Shown: positions 7,143 to 15,560, counted from the first letter of the stretch. The stretch: DNA of 64,000 nt from Sphingorhabdus sp. Alg239-R122 (GCF_900537065.1 NZ_UNRC01000006.1:56429-120428), one strand, 5' to 3'. A program made the numbers and translations. The notes: generated from the sequence alone by a model not told the origin.

Positions 7143-8575
7143 CAGCAATAACTCGCATCGCGCGTGAAGAGTGGCGACTATGGCTGCGTTCAAAAACAGT
7201 TGTGGCTGCTGCGCTGATCGTTGTAGCCTTGTTGACAGCCACAAGCGTTCTAACGGTCCACCGTATTGCTTCCGAGCAATCGCAGCGGCTCGAACAGCAG
7301 GTCGCAGCAGAGCAGACTTTTTTTGCGCAACCGGATCGCCACCCGCATCGTATGGTGCATTATGGTCACTATGCTTTCCGCCCTCCGCCGCCACTCGCCA
7401 TGTTTGAACCTGGTGTCGATGCCGTTACTGGCCAGTCGATCTTTCTTGAAGGTCACCGCCAGAATACGGCCATGTTTGCCGATACCAAAGCAGCTGCTGA
7501 TCTCGGCGGATTTGCGGCACTAACTCCGGCAGGTCTCTATCAGTTACTGCTACCGCTCCTCCTCATCGTGCTGGGTCATGCGCTTTTCCTGCGTGAGCGG
7601 GAGAGTGGCACGCTTGCCGTGATGCTGGCACAGGGGCAATCGGGTGTGAAGCTGGCACTGGGCAAGGCAACGGCTTTGCTTGTGGTTATTGCCATCTTCA
7701 TGATCCCGCTGATCGCGGTCGCTGCCTATTCAGTAAGTTTGGGCGAGAGCGCGCTTGCTGCCTTTTCGCTGGTCGGCGGATATTTCGCTTATTTATGTAT
7801 ATGGGGCGCTATCGTTCTTACCGCTTCGGTCATCCTGAAACAGCGTGCCGTCTCGCTCGGTGTATTGATTTTCATATGGCTGTTCGCCGCACTAATCGTA
7901 CCGCGCTTTGCCATCAATGCGAGCAGCGTAGCAATCGACGCGCCGGGCAAAATCGAGAGCGATCTTGTGATGCTGGCTGAACAGCGCAAGCTGGGCGATG
8001 GCCACAACGCGGCTGATCCGGCCTTCCAGCGTTTGCAAGACCAAGTGCTGAAGCAATATGATGTCGAAACTATTGAAGAATTGCCAATAAACTGGCGCGG
8101 TGTCGTCGCATCCTATTCAGAGGCTGAACTGACCGAATTGCTGAATGATTACACCGAAAAACGCATGGGCCTTGAAGCTAGCCAGTCCCGCATGTTCGAA
8201 TGGTTCGGACTGGCATCACCAACCATATCTGTCAGCTCGCTATCGCGCGCACTCGCGGGGACAGATCTTGCGACGCACCATCGTTTCCTGCGCGAAAGTG
8301 AAGTTTTGCGCTTTGATTTTGTCCAATCACTCAATCAGGCTCATGCCGAAAAGCTGGATTACACGACAGATATCAATCGCAACAATGATGCGGCATCTGC
8401 ACAGCGGGCACGGATCAATTCGGCAAGTTGGCAAGTGCTTGATGAGTTTCGCTTTGCCCCTGACAGCGCCAGCAAGCGTCTCGGTAGAACTGCACTATCG
8501 CTGGGGATACTTATTATGTGGCTGTTGCTAGCCTGCGTTATTGTGCTCCTCACTGCGCGGAGGGTAAGAGTATGA
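7139..8575 (+). CDS. ABC-2 type permease with large periplasmic domain (DUF3526-like), first
   Basis: 478 residues. One membrane helix (about 19-39), a long external segment, then a cluster of helices between about 135 and 260, a second external segment of about 170 residues, and a final helix near the C-terminus. Family layout matches DUF3526-type ABC-2 permeases. A His-rich stretch in the first external loop (R-H-P-H-R-M-V-H-Y-G-H-Y, about 66-78) could bind metal. Translationally coupled to the ATPase before it and to the second permease after it by 4-nt overlaps. It probably forms a heterodimer with the next gene product; the substrate is unknown, and zinc-related traffic is inferred from context. 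Confidence 0.82.
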   Translation: MTAITRIAREEWRLWLRSKTVVAAALIVVALLTATSVLTVHRIASEQSQRLEQQVAAEQTFFAQPDRHPHRMVHYGHYAFRPPPPLAMFEPGVDAVTGQSIFLEGHRQNTAMFADTKAAADLGGFAALTPAGLYQLLLPLLLIVLGHALFLRERESGTLAVMLAQGQSGVKLALGKATALLVVIAIFMIPLIAVAAYSVSLGESALAAFSLVGGYFAYLCIWGAIVLTASVILKQRAVSLGVLIFIWLFAALIVPRFAINASSVAIDAPGKIESDLVMLAEQRKLGDGHNAADPAFQRLQDQVLKQYDVETIEELPINWRGVVASYSEAELTELLNDYTEKRMGLEASQSRMFEWFGLASPTISVSSLSRALAGTDLATHHRFLRESEVLRFDFVQSLNQAHAEKLDYTTDINRNNDAASAQRARINSASWQVLDEFRFAPDSASKRLGRTALSLGILIMWLLLACVIVLLTARRVRV

Positions 8576-9825
8576 TGTTGCGAAATTTTGCCCGCGAAAT
8601 CCGTTTCCTTTCCAAGGACCGAGGCGCGCTATTCTGGCTGGCGCTTTCATTCATCCTTTCGGTGATTGCCGTCTCATTCGGTGTGACCGAGGTTCGTGAA
8701 CAGCGCGAGACTATTGCAAATTTGATTGAGGAAGACGCTGCAGATCGTGCCAATGCGCTGGAGGGACAGGAAGATTGGGGAAGTGCCGCCTATTATGCTT
8801 TCCACTTTACCTATGCTCCGCCGTCTGACTTTGCCTTTGCGGCGATGGGGCAGCGTGACAGCACGCCGTGGAAGCACCGGGTGCGCATGCTTGCTTTAGA
8901 AGCCCAAATACATGAGGCTGATACGCGTAACGCGGATTTTGGTCTGGTCGGCAGGTTCGACTTTGCCTTTCTGGCAGCGTCGGTTGTTCCGCTGCTTCTC
9001 ATTCTCTTGCTCTATGACCTGCGCGCGTCCGAACGAAGTGCCAGCAGGCATGATTTTCTGGTAGCGACTGCGGGTTCATCGCTCTCATTATGGTTTCCAA
9101 GGGCCTTGGTCAGAGTTGCCGGGCTTGCGCTCCTGTTGCTCGTTCCCCTCTGGGTTGCCTCGTTAATCGCGGGAGCATCAGGAATGGTTACCTTGCAAGC
9201 AACCGGCATCGTAGTTGGCGCGCTGGCTGTCTGGTGGCTGATAGTTGAGCTGGTCAGCCGTATCAAAGCCTCTCCATCCGTTCTGCTCACCTCTCTCATA
9301 GGATTGTGGCTGGCTCTAGCTATCGTTGTTCCGGCGCTCTCCAAAGCTGTCATCGAAACGAATAATCCTATTCCAGATGGCGGTGAAATTCTGTTACTTC
9401 AGCGAGAAACCGTGAACGATGCCTGGGACCTACCCAAAGAAGCGACGATGAAGCCGTTCATCGAAACTCACCCTGAATGGCGAGAATACGCGGAAATCGA
9501 AGAGGGGTTCGAATGGAAATGGTACTACGCTTTCCAGCAAGTCGGTGATCAAAAAGCGGCTCCGCTTGTCGAACAATATCGTGAAGCACGACTCAGACGT
9601 GACCGCCAGGCCGGGATCGCCGCGTTGCTTTCTCCAACCTCTTTTGTCGAACGCGCTTTTGAAAAACTGGCCGGTACAGATGCGGTTTCCATGATTGCCT
9701 ATGAAGATGAGGTGCGTGATTTTCATGCCGAGCTTCGGGCATTTCACTATCCGCTTATGTTTCCAGAGAAGGACTATGATTCGGGGCTACTGGCTGAACT
9801 TCCGCTTTACAAGCCCGAGAGCTGA
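8572..9825 (+). CDS. ABC-2 type permease with periplasmic domain (DUF3526-like), second
   Basis: 417 residues, starting at the ATG that overlaps the preceding stop (ATGA). Topology repeats that of the first permease: a helix at about 20-40, an external domain (A-A-Y-Y-A-F-H-F-T-Y-A-P-P-S-D), a helix cluster between about 130 and 260, then a long external segment; the final helix of its partner seems absent or very short. Shared motif with the partner: external domain ending before P-L-L-L-I-L-L-L-Y-D-L-R-x-S-E-R-x-S. The pair and the ATPase likely form one complex. A 124-nt gap follows, holding a 41-codon open frame and then zur. Confidence 0.8.
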   Translation: MMLRNFAREIRFLSKDRGALFWLALSFILSVIAVSFGVTEVREQRETIANLIEEDAADRANALEGQEDWGSAAYYAFHFTYAPPSDFAFAAMGQRDSTPWKHRVRMLALEAQIHEADTRNADFGLVGRFDFAFLAASVVPLLLILLLYDLRASERSASRHDFLVATAGSSLSLWFPRALVRVAGLALLLLVPLWVASLIAGASGMVTLQATGIVVGALAVWWLIVELVSRIKASPSVLLTSLIGLWLALAIVVPALSKAVIETNNPIPDGGEILLLQRETVNDAWDLPKEATMKPFIETHPEWREYAEIEEGFEWKWYYAFQQVGDQKAAPLVEQYREARLRRDRQAGIAALLSPTSFVERAFEKLAGTDAVSMIAYEDEVRDFHAELRAFHYPLMFPEKDYDSGLLAELPLYKPES

Positions 9826-9827
9826 AC

Positions 9828-9953
9828 GTGCCAGATCGCCAGAACATTGATCCAAACCGCTTTAGAACCGGGGCGGGTGCCTGTCTTCTCACACTTGCGT
9901 ATTGGTGCACTCGGCGACTTTGCAAGCTTTGCATTGTTATATCAGAATCATGA
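9828..9953 (+). CDS. Possible 41-aa Cys-rich peptide before zur
   Basis: A GTG-initiated frame fills the gap between the second permease and zur and ends in a TGA overlapping zur's tandem ATG codons. It encodes four Cys residues (A-C-L-L-T, W-C-T-R-R-L-C-K-L-C) and no recognisable domain. The tight fit at both ends argues for translation, possibly coupling; the lack of a good ribosome site argues against. Low confidence. Confidence 0.25.
   Translation: MPDRQNIDPNRFRTGAGACLLTLAYWCTRRLCKLCIVISES
9931..9949 (+). promoter_or_regulatory. Possible second Zur half-site before zur
   Basis: GCATTGTTATATCAGAATC directly precedes the zur start. The left half (ATTGTTATA) fits a Zur half-site; the right half is degenerate. 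It could allow autoregulation, but the match is weak. Confidence 0.3.
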
Positions 9954-10378
9954 TGACGGTAAGGCGAAAACCCTATTCGACTGATCACAATGTCCTTAAT
10001 GTTATGGAATCTAAAAAGCGGCCGCTCAGCGCTTATCAAATCGCTGATGCGCTTACACGCATAACACACACGCAGGTCTATCGCGCATTGGACCGTCTGA
10101 TTCTGGCGGGCAGCGTAAGAAAGATTACTTCGTGCAACCACTTTGTTACTGCATCAGCTGCGCATGAAATCGCCATGGTCTGCAAACGATGCGGATATTG
10201 TGAGTTGCGGCAAAATGATGCTGCATTCTCGGCACTTGGCACATTATGTGCCGCCCAAGGTTTTACGGTCCGTGAAGCATTCATCGAAATCTCGGCCATC
10301 TGCAGCAATTGCGTAGAGGCCGATGGAAAGCTATGTTCAACAACGCCCAATAAAACGGAGACGATTTCCCATGATTAG
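9950..10378 (+). CDS. zur: Fur-family repressor, Zur-like
   Basis: 142 residues from ATG 9950 (an ATG follows immediately at 9953). The winged helix includes S-A-Y-Q-I-A-D-A-L and V-Y-R-A-L-D-R-L-I-L-A-G; the metal-binding half has H72-E, C78-K-R-C81-G, E-I, and C118-S-N-C121. Two CxxC pairs and the L-S-A-Y-Q-I helix start favour Zur over Fur. It should repress under zinc sufficiency by binding the palindrome at 3179-3201 and perhaps its own upstream site. Unusually it is near the end of the operon it would control. Its last 8 nt overlap the S46 peptidase start. Fur or a peroxide regulator is the alternative. Confidence 0.82.
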   Translation: MMTVRRKPYSTDHNVLNVMESKKRPLSAYQIADALTRITHTQVYRALDRLILAGSVRKITSCNHFVTASAAHEIAMVCKRCGYCELRQNDAAFSALGTLCAAQGFTVREAFIEISAICSNCVEADGKLCSTTPNKTETISHD

Positions 10379-12422
10379 ACGTTCAATTTTCCTCGCTTCT
10401 GCTGCAATAACCATGTTCAGCGCGGTGCCTTCACCAGCTCTTGCCGATGAAGGCATGTGGACTCTGGATGCATTTCCAGCCGAACAGATGCGCGAAAAAT
10501 ACGGATGGGCACCCGACCAGGCATGGCTCGACCGGGTACAGGCGGCTTCGGTACGTTTGACAGGTGGTTGCTCCGCCAGCTTCGTTTCGCATCAAGGGCT
10601 CATTCTCACCAACCATCACTGCATCGCAAGCTGCCTGTATGAAAATTCGACCGATGCGGACGATTTTCTGAAGCGCGGCTTTATTGCGGCGAACCGTGAG
10701 CAAGAGAAGAAGTGCGCTGGTCAACAGGCCGAGATTGTCACCAGTATTGTCGATGTGACAGACGATATAACAGCAGCCATTGGCGATGCCACTGGCGAAG
10801 CGCTTACCAAAGCGCGCAGCGCAAAAATTGCCGCACTCGAAAGTGCGGGTTGTACCGATATGAAAACTACCCGCTGCCAAGTCGTCACTCTTTTTGGCGG
10901 CGGCCAGTACAAGCTTTATATTTATCGCAAATATTCCGATGTCCGGCTGGTCTGGGCACCCGAAGACCGGGCGGCAACATTTGGCGGCGATCCCGATAAC
11001 TTCAATTTCCCGCGCTATTCGCTCGATGCCTCGTTCCTGCGCGCTTATGAAAATGGCAAGCCCGTTGCGACGCCCGCGCACCTCACATGGAACCCGCGTC
11101 CGCCAAAGGAAGGCGAAGTTACATTCGTTGTCGGTAATCCCGGCTCGACATCACGGCTTTATACGCAGAGCCAGCTTGCCTTTGAACGCGAAGTGCGTCT
11201 GCCGGTGACGCTCACCACCCTGTCCGAACTGCGCGGACGGCTTATCCGTGCGATGGAGGAAAACTCGGAAAAGGAACGTGAAGGGCTGGACCTGCTTGGC
11301 GGTATCGAAAACTCGCTGAAAGTCTATATTGGCCGTACCAGGGCGCTGAACGATCCTGCCTTCACCGCGAAACTTGCCGAAGCCGAAACCGAACTGAAAG
11401 CGAAAAGTAGGAGCAATGCCGCTATTGATGATCCATGGACTAGCGTGGATGAGGCAATGCAGGCCTATCGCTCCTATTATCTATCTTCTCGCTTTACCGA
11501 TCCTTCTGGCGATCTATACGGCTATGCGCAGGCATTAGTGCTGGCCGCCATCGAACGTGAAAAACCCAATGCGGAGCGTTTGCCCGGCTATACCGACAGC
11601 GCGCTTCCTCTTACGGAAAAGCGGTTGCTTGATGAGCGGCCAATCTATCCATGGCTTGATGAACTGATATTCGGATGGAGTTTATCGAAGGGCCGCGAAT
11701 ATCTGGGCGCGGATGATCCTGATACGAAATTGATATTGGGCAAGGAAAGCCCCGAGCAACTGGCCGAACGGCTAGTAAATGGAAGCGACCTTGCCAACTC
11801 CGAAATGCGCAAAAAGCTGTGGGATGGCGGGATGGCAGCTATCGAAGCGTCCGACGATCCAATGATTGCTTTCGCACGAAAGCTTGAAGGGAGGCAGCGT
11901 GAACTAAAGCAGCAGATCGACGAAAATTATAGCGGCCCGCTCGCCACTACCGGTGCCAAACTCGCCGATGCGCGTTTTGCTGCCTATGGCGACAAACTCT
12001 ATCCCGACGCGACCTTTACGCTGCGCATCAGCTACGGCCAGGTAAAGGGCTGGATGGAGCGCGGCCAGCAGGTACCGATTGCCACCACCATGGGCGGCAC
12101 GTTTGACCGCGCAACCGGCAATGAACCGTTCGACCTCGCACCCGCGTTTGCAGCGAACAAGAACAAGATTGATCCCGCCACGACATATGATTTCGTATCG
12201 ACCAACGATATTATTGGGGGCAATTCCGGTTCGCCGGTGATTGATAAGGAAGGCACTGTGATCGGCGCGGCGTTTGATGGCAATATCCACTCGCTCGGCG
12301 GGAATTATGGTTACGATCTTAATCTTAACCGTACAGTATCGGTGTCCACGGCCGCAGTACAGGAGGCACTGGAGACGATATACCCGGCACCGCACTTAGT
12401 AAAAGAGCTTGCAGGAAAATAG
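10371..12422 (+). CDS. S46-family dipeptidyl-peptidase (DPP7/DPP11 type), secreted
   Basis: 683 residues. The signal peptide M-I-R-R-S-I-F-L-A ... A-L-A-D-E sets the start at ATG 10371, inside the last codons of zur. Chymotrypsin-fold catalytic residues are visible: His82/83 in T-N-H-H-C, the Asp loop F-G-G-D-P-D-N-F-N-F-P-R (about 204-215), and Ser619 in G-G-N-S-G-S-P-V. S46 enzymes remove dipeptides from peptide N-termini in the periplasm. Its place in the zinc-type operon suggests a role under zinc limitation, when zinc peptidases would lose activity; that is inference. An efficient terminator follows. Specificity (DPP7 versus DPP11) cannot be assigned safely. Confidence 0.93.
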   Translation: MIRRSIFLASAAITMFSAVPSPALADEGMWTLDAFPAEQMREKYGWAPDQAWLDRVQAASVRLTGGCSASFVSHQGLILTNHHCIASCLYENSTDADDFLKRGFIAANREQEKKCAGQQAEIVTSIVDVTDDITAAIGDATGEALTKARSAKIAALESAGCTDMKTTRCQVVTLFGGGQYKLYIYRKYSDVRLVWAPEDRAATFGGDPDNFNFPRYSLDASFLRAYENGKPVATPAHLTWNPRPPKEGEVTFVVGNPGSTSRLYTQSQLAFEREVRLPVTLTTLSELRGRLIRAMEENSEKEREGLDLLGGIENSLKVYIGRTRALNDPAFTAKLAEAETELKAKSRSNAAIDDPWTSVDEAMQAYRSYYLSSRFTDPSGDLYGYAQALVLAAIEREKPNAERLPGYTDSALPLTEKRLLDERPIYPWLDELIFGWSLSKGREYLGADDPDTKLILGKESPEQLAERLVNGSDLANSEMRKKLWDGGMAAIEASDDPMIAFARKLEGRQRELKQQIDENYSGPLATTGAKLADARFAAYGDKLYPDATFTLRISYGQVKGWMERGQQVPIATTMGGTFDRATGNEPFDLAPAFAANKNKIDPATTYDFVSTNDIIGGNSGSPVIDKEGTVIGAAFDGNIHSLGGNYGYDLNLNRTVSVSTAAVQEALETIYPAPHLVKELAGK

Positions 12423-12444
12423 CGGTTATTCAATTCGTCCGCGA

Positions 12445-12485
12445 AGCCAAACTCCGCAGTTCCATATTGCGGAGTTTGGCTTTTG
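12445..12485 (+). terminator. Strong terminator of the zinc operon
   Basis: 14-bp arms (AGCCAAACTCCGCA at 12445-12458 and its exact complement at 12468-12481) with a 9-nt loop, followed by TTTT. Located 23 nt after the S46 peptidase stop. Confidence 0.9.
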
Positions 12486-12828
12486 TTGCAGCACTAGAAT
12501 TGACTAAAAACTATCGTTTAAGCTCGATCGATGCGCCTTGTTTTAGGCGAAACAGTAGGCCTTCAATTTGGTTCAAAGAAGCACTTACTTCGTAGCATGG
12601 CTACGATTGCTAGTTCGCTGTTTAACAGCGGGGTAGCTAATTAGAAGTTCAGAGCTATCAACAGTTCAGGTCTGTTGTAGGAAAGTCCACTATTCACTGC
12701 TCGTTTCCAAAAAGTGGAATGACGGCTATCGGCCCAAGTTTCGACCAGCGCTCAGCGGCGGAGATTGGGGGTGAAAGCGGACGTAGCGTAACGGTGCGCA
12801 ATCGGGCAATCTGGGATAATACAAACAC
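12486..12828. other. Gene-poor stretch with small hairpins
   Basis: About 340 nt with no supportable gene. It contains two adjacent short hairpins, CGTAGC-ATG-GCTACG (12591-12605) and CGCTGT-TTA-ACAGCG (12616-12630) flanked by a weak outer GCTA/TAGC pairing, and at 12713-12800 a degenerate GGAATGACGGCTATCGG ... GAAAGCGGACG segment resembling interspersed intergenic remnants of sphingomonads. Confidence 0.45.
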
Positions 12829-13014
12829 TCAATCTCGGAAGAACCTCTTCTCTTCAGAGAGGAAGCGGAAGATCCAGACCAAAGTAAAAACGCCAAAAGC
12901 AACCAATCCCCAGACTGGCGGCTCCTCGTCCCCTTTATGCAGAATAATGGCCGCAGCCATTATTATCCATGAGGGAATGCCAACGTAGATTTCAAGGCGC
13001 CGAGCGAGAGTCAT
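12829..13014 (-). CDS. Small two-helix membrane protein
   Basis: 61 residues: basic start M-T-L-A-R-R-L-E, hydrophobic helix (about 10-26), short polar loop K-G-D-E-E-P-P, second helix (about 33-49), then a charged tail F-L-S-E-E-K-R-F-F-R-D. Positive-in topology and clean ends favour this strand over the opposite frame covering the same bases. No family recognised. It lies downstream of nothing obvious on its strand. Confidence 0.6.
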   Translation of the reverse strand: MTLARRLEIYVGIPSWIIMAAAIILHKGDEEPPVWGLVAFGVFTLVWIFRFLSEEKRFFRD

Positions 13015-13088
13015 TTAGCAGGCCTATCGCAAGTGGAGCCGCCGCACAACAAGGAATCATCAACGTCCGAAACTGAGGGTGAAAGCGA

Positions 13089-13658
13089 TCACTTCTGTGG
13101 TTTAACCGCTAGTGGCAGATCATCAAACAAAGCTGGAGGCCCACCAAGTTGGGCGCCTTCAATTTCGAGCATCTTAAGTTTGGTTTCTACGCCGCCCGGC
13201 GCTGAAAAGCCGGTAAGTTTTCCATTTGCACCAACAACGCGGTGGCAAGGAACGATGATCGGGATAGGATTGCGCCCGAGAGCCTGGCCAACCCTTTGAG
13301 CAAAAAGTTTGTCCCCGAGTTCCGATGCAACATCGCCGTATGTGCGCGTCTCCCCAGCCGGAATTGCGCAAGTGACAGCGTAGACCTTCTTTGCGAATGC
13401 ATCGACTTCACCAAGGTCGCAGGCGACAAATGACAAATCTACTTTTTCACCTTCAAGCAGCGCAATGATTGATTGAATGGCACGATCAATGGCCGGTGGC
13501 GGTTTAGCTCTTCTCGCCCCAGTTCGTTTGACAACGCGGGCCGCCGTCGCGGCAGGTGTCTTTTCAGGCAAAGAGGCTGCGACGACCACCTCGCCACGCC
13601 AAGCGATGCAACAATCACCGATCGCCGTAGGAAAAAGAGTATATTGCGCTATATTCAA
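13089..13658 (-). CDS. ogt: Methylated-DNA--protein-cysteine S-methyltransferase
   Basis: 189 residues. An Ogt/AGT protein with the active-site motif I-V-P-C-H-R-V-V-G near residues 137-145, preceded by the HTH-like I-P-A-G-E-T-R-T-Y-G-D-V-A and followed by L-T-G-F-S-A-P-G-G. It transfers the methyl group from O6-methylguanine (or O4-methylthymine) onto its own Cys, a one-use repair reaction. The N-terminal ribonuclease-like domain is present but diverged. It is a single-gene unit; no Ada or AlkB partner is adjacent. Confidence 0.95.
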   Translation of the reverse strand: MNIAQYTLFPTAIGDCCIAWRGEVVVAASLPEKTPAATAARVVKRTGARRAKPPPAIDRAIQSIIALLEGEKVDLSFVACDLGEVDAFAKKVYAVTCAIPAGETRTYGDVASELGDKLFAQRVGQALGRNPIPIIVPCHRVVGANGKLTGFSAPGGVETKLKMLEIEGAQLGGPPALFDDLPLAVKPQK

Positions 13659-13793
13659 AAAAAGCCTCAGTCCTTAGGCAGGGAAACAAAGTCAACAAAG
13701 ATGGCGTGGTTCATGTGGTTAAATGCACCTAATCCCATCTTGGGGACTTGCCTTGCTGGAGGTATGCAGTGAATTTGTTGCATATATCTTGAC

Positions 13794-14291
13794 CTATTCC
13801 AGTCCAGCCTGCGGTCCGCGTTCGAGCAACGTCGTCAGAACAATATGGCTGCGAGTATTAGTGACATCGCCAAACTCCCGCATCCGGACCAGAAGCTCGT
13901 CGAGAGCATTTGTGCTTTTACACCGCGCCTTTATCAAAAGGCAGGAATCTCCGGCTACGCTGTGAATCTCTTCAACATCAGCGTCCTCATGTAGTTTGGC
14001 AAAATTTTCCCGGGCCCTGGCTCCGGTGTAATTCACATGAATAAAGGCGAGAAGCGGGCGCCCGATTTTTGCGCCGTCCAGGCTAATGGTATTCTTCATA
14101 ATCACGCCTGCGGCTTTCATTTTCTTCACCCGTTCGTGCACAGCTGGTGCCGAAAGATGCACCTTTGCACCTAGGTCAGAATAGGATTGCGATGAATCTT
14201 CGCTAAGCGCGCTTAATAATTTTCGGTCTGTATCGTCGATAACCAGCTCCGATACCCGTTTCTGCTGAACGCCGTTCGTATTTATATCCAT
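13794..14291 (-). CDS. Lrp/AsnC-family transcriptional regulator
   Basis: 165 residues. The N-terminal HTH (about 18-65) reads I-D-D-T-D-R-K-L-L-S-A-L-S-E-D-S ... L-S-A-P-A-V-H-E-R-V-K-K-M; the C-terminal RAM effector domain (about 80-160) carries the G-D-S-C-L-L-I-K-A turn. Such regulators sense amino acids. It is divergent from a LysE-family exporter with a 17-bp palindrome between the genes, so it probably controls that exporter. Confidence 0.92.
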   Translation of the reverse strand: MDINTNGVQQKRVSELVIDDTDRKLLSALSEDSSQSYSDLGAKVHLSAPAVHERVKKMKAAGVIMKNTISLDGAKIGRPLLAFIHVNYTGARARENFAKLHEDADVEEIHSVAGDSCLLIKARCKSTNALDELLVRMREFGDVTNTRSHIVLTTLLERGPQAGLE

Positions 14292-14315
14292 AAGTCCAAA
14301 AATCCTTGATGCCGA

Positions 14316-14332
14316 ATATTATTCGATAATAT
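14316..14332. promoter_or_regulatory. Palindromic operator between Lrp-type regulator and LysE exporter
   Basis: ATATTAT-TCG-ATAATAT, perfect 7-bp arms, in the 81-nt divergent gap. A likely binding site for the adjacent Lrp/AsnC regulator. Confidence 0.6.
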
Positions 14333-14372
14333 AGCTATATGGCAATATTATATTCTGCAATAGGAATTCTCT

Positions 14373-14984
14373 ATGGAACTGAGCGTTTACCTCATTTTCT
14401 TCGTCACCACTGCCATCGTGATTTTCGTTCCGGGCCCTGCGGCAATCGCAATAGCAGCCCAAGGGGCGGGCAATGGCCACAAACGCGCAACCTTCGGCGT
14501 ATTTGGCGTAGCAGCGGCCAATGCGGTCTATTTCATTTTGTCCGCCATGGGCATTGCATCGCTGCTGATCGCGTCGGCGTTTGTTTTCAACGCCATCAAA
14601 TGGATTGGGGTTGCCTACCTGATCTATCTCGGCCTGACAGCAATCTTCAGCAAAACCGGCGGCATTCAGTTTCCCACGGGCAAGCTTCAGTCCGCGGTTT
14701 CATTATTTGGAAAAGGTTTCATTGTCGAGTTCGCGAGCCCAAAGGCATTGCTATATTTTGCAGCAATCCTTCCGCAGTTTCTCGATGTCTCAAGACCAAT
14801 CGTTCCCCAAATGCTCCTCATGGGCGGGACGACAGTCGCGTTCGATCTGATCTCATACAGCCTATACGCTTATGTCGGTGACCGGTTGACCAGCGGCGCT
14901 GTCAAAGAATGGATCGTCCGCCTGATCAATCGCGTAGCTGGCGGAGCTTTGTTGTTGGCGGGTGCACGGATGGCGAGCGTTTAG
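14373..14984 (+). CDS. LysE-family amino-acid exporter
   Basis: 203 residues, about six membrane helices. It begins with the LysE signature F-V-P-G-P-A-A-I-A-I-A-A-Q-G (about 18-31) and has the E-F-A-S-P-K-A-L-L-Y-F-A-A-I-L-P-Q-F segment (about 117-134), both typical of the LysE/RhtB superfamily. It exports amino acids or related compounds across the inner membrane; the substrate is not predictable. Divergent from its likely Lrp-type regulator. Confidence 0.93.
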   Translation: MELSVYLIFFVTTAIVIFVPGPAAIAIAAQGAGNGHKRATFGVFGVAAANAVYFILSAMGIASLLIASAFVFNAIKWIGVAYLIYLGLTAIFSKTGGIQFPTGKLQSAVSLFGKGFIVEFASPKALLYFAAILPQFLDVSRPIVPQMLLMGGTTVAFDLISYSLYAYVGDRLTSGAVKEWIVRLINRVAGGALLLAGARMASV

Positions 14985-15029
14985 GCACGCTCTTGGATTG
15001 ATCGATAAGCGCCAGCAGATTGGACTGAC

Positions 15030-15560
15030 ATGACCGAACTATTCCCACCCATCGAACCCTATGAAACAGAGTTTCTGGATGTAGGTGACGGCCACACGAT
15101 ATTTATTGAACAAGCAGGTAACCCCAGCGGCAAGCCAGTAGTCTATCTGCATGGCGGCCCAGGGGCAGGGAATTCACCGGTAACGCGACAGTTATTTGAC
15201 CCTGATATTTACCGGATTATCCATTTCGATCAAAGAGGATGCGGCCAGAGTACGCCGCATGCCTCGTTGGACGCCAATACGACTTGGCATCTTGTCGAAG
15301 ACATGGAAAAAATCCGCAAGCATCTGGGTATAGAGGCGTGGCAGATTTGCGGCGGAACGGCAATATCCCGCTCGACTGGGTTGAGCAGCGAAAGCAACTC
15401 GGGTTCAGCTGAAACATTAAAACTGCATCTGCATCCGAGGACGCTAAATCGGCCTCTAGAGATAATGGCGAGATCATGCCTGTTTCTGCGAGGCCAAATG
15501 GGTCTCTGGTGCGCACTGCAACCACTGTGCTGCCATAACCCGCTAAGAACACGCGACTAA
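15030..15560 (+). pseudogene. pip: Truncated prolyl aminopeptidase (proline iminopeptidase)
   Basis: Residues 1-110 match the N-terminus of prolyl aminopeptidase: L-F-P-P-I-E-P-Y, the oxyanion H-G-G-P-G-A-G, D-Q-R-G-C-G-Q-S-T-P-H, and W-H-L-V-E-D-M-E-K-I-R-K-H-L-G-I. Homology stops just after W-Q-I-C-G-G (about base 15360), exactly where G-G-S-W-G-S with the catalytic Ser should follow. The remaining 66 codons are unrelated, Cys/Ser/Leu-rich text, so nucleophile, Asp and His are all lost. The protein would be inactive. The break lies about 250 nt from a tRNA-Thr gene, suggesting loss by integration or deletion at that site. Confidence 0.85.

Noticed and set aside
12719-12988. Rightward 89-codon open frame
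   Set aside because: It overlaps the leftward 61-aa two-helix membrane protein, which has better topology and composition; the rightward translation has no domain-like pattern.
15217-15552. Leftward frame opposite the pip remnant
   Set aside because: Half of it is antisense to real pip coding sequence; the other half has no recognisable family, so it is not called as a gene.
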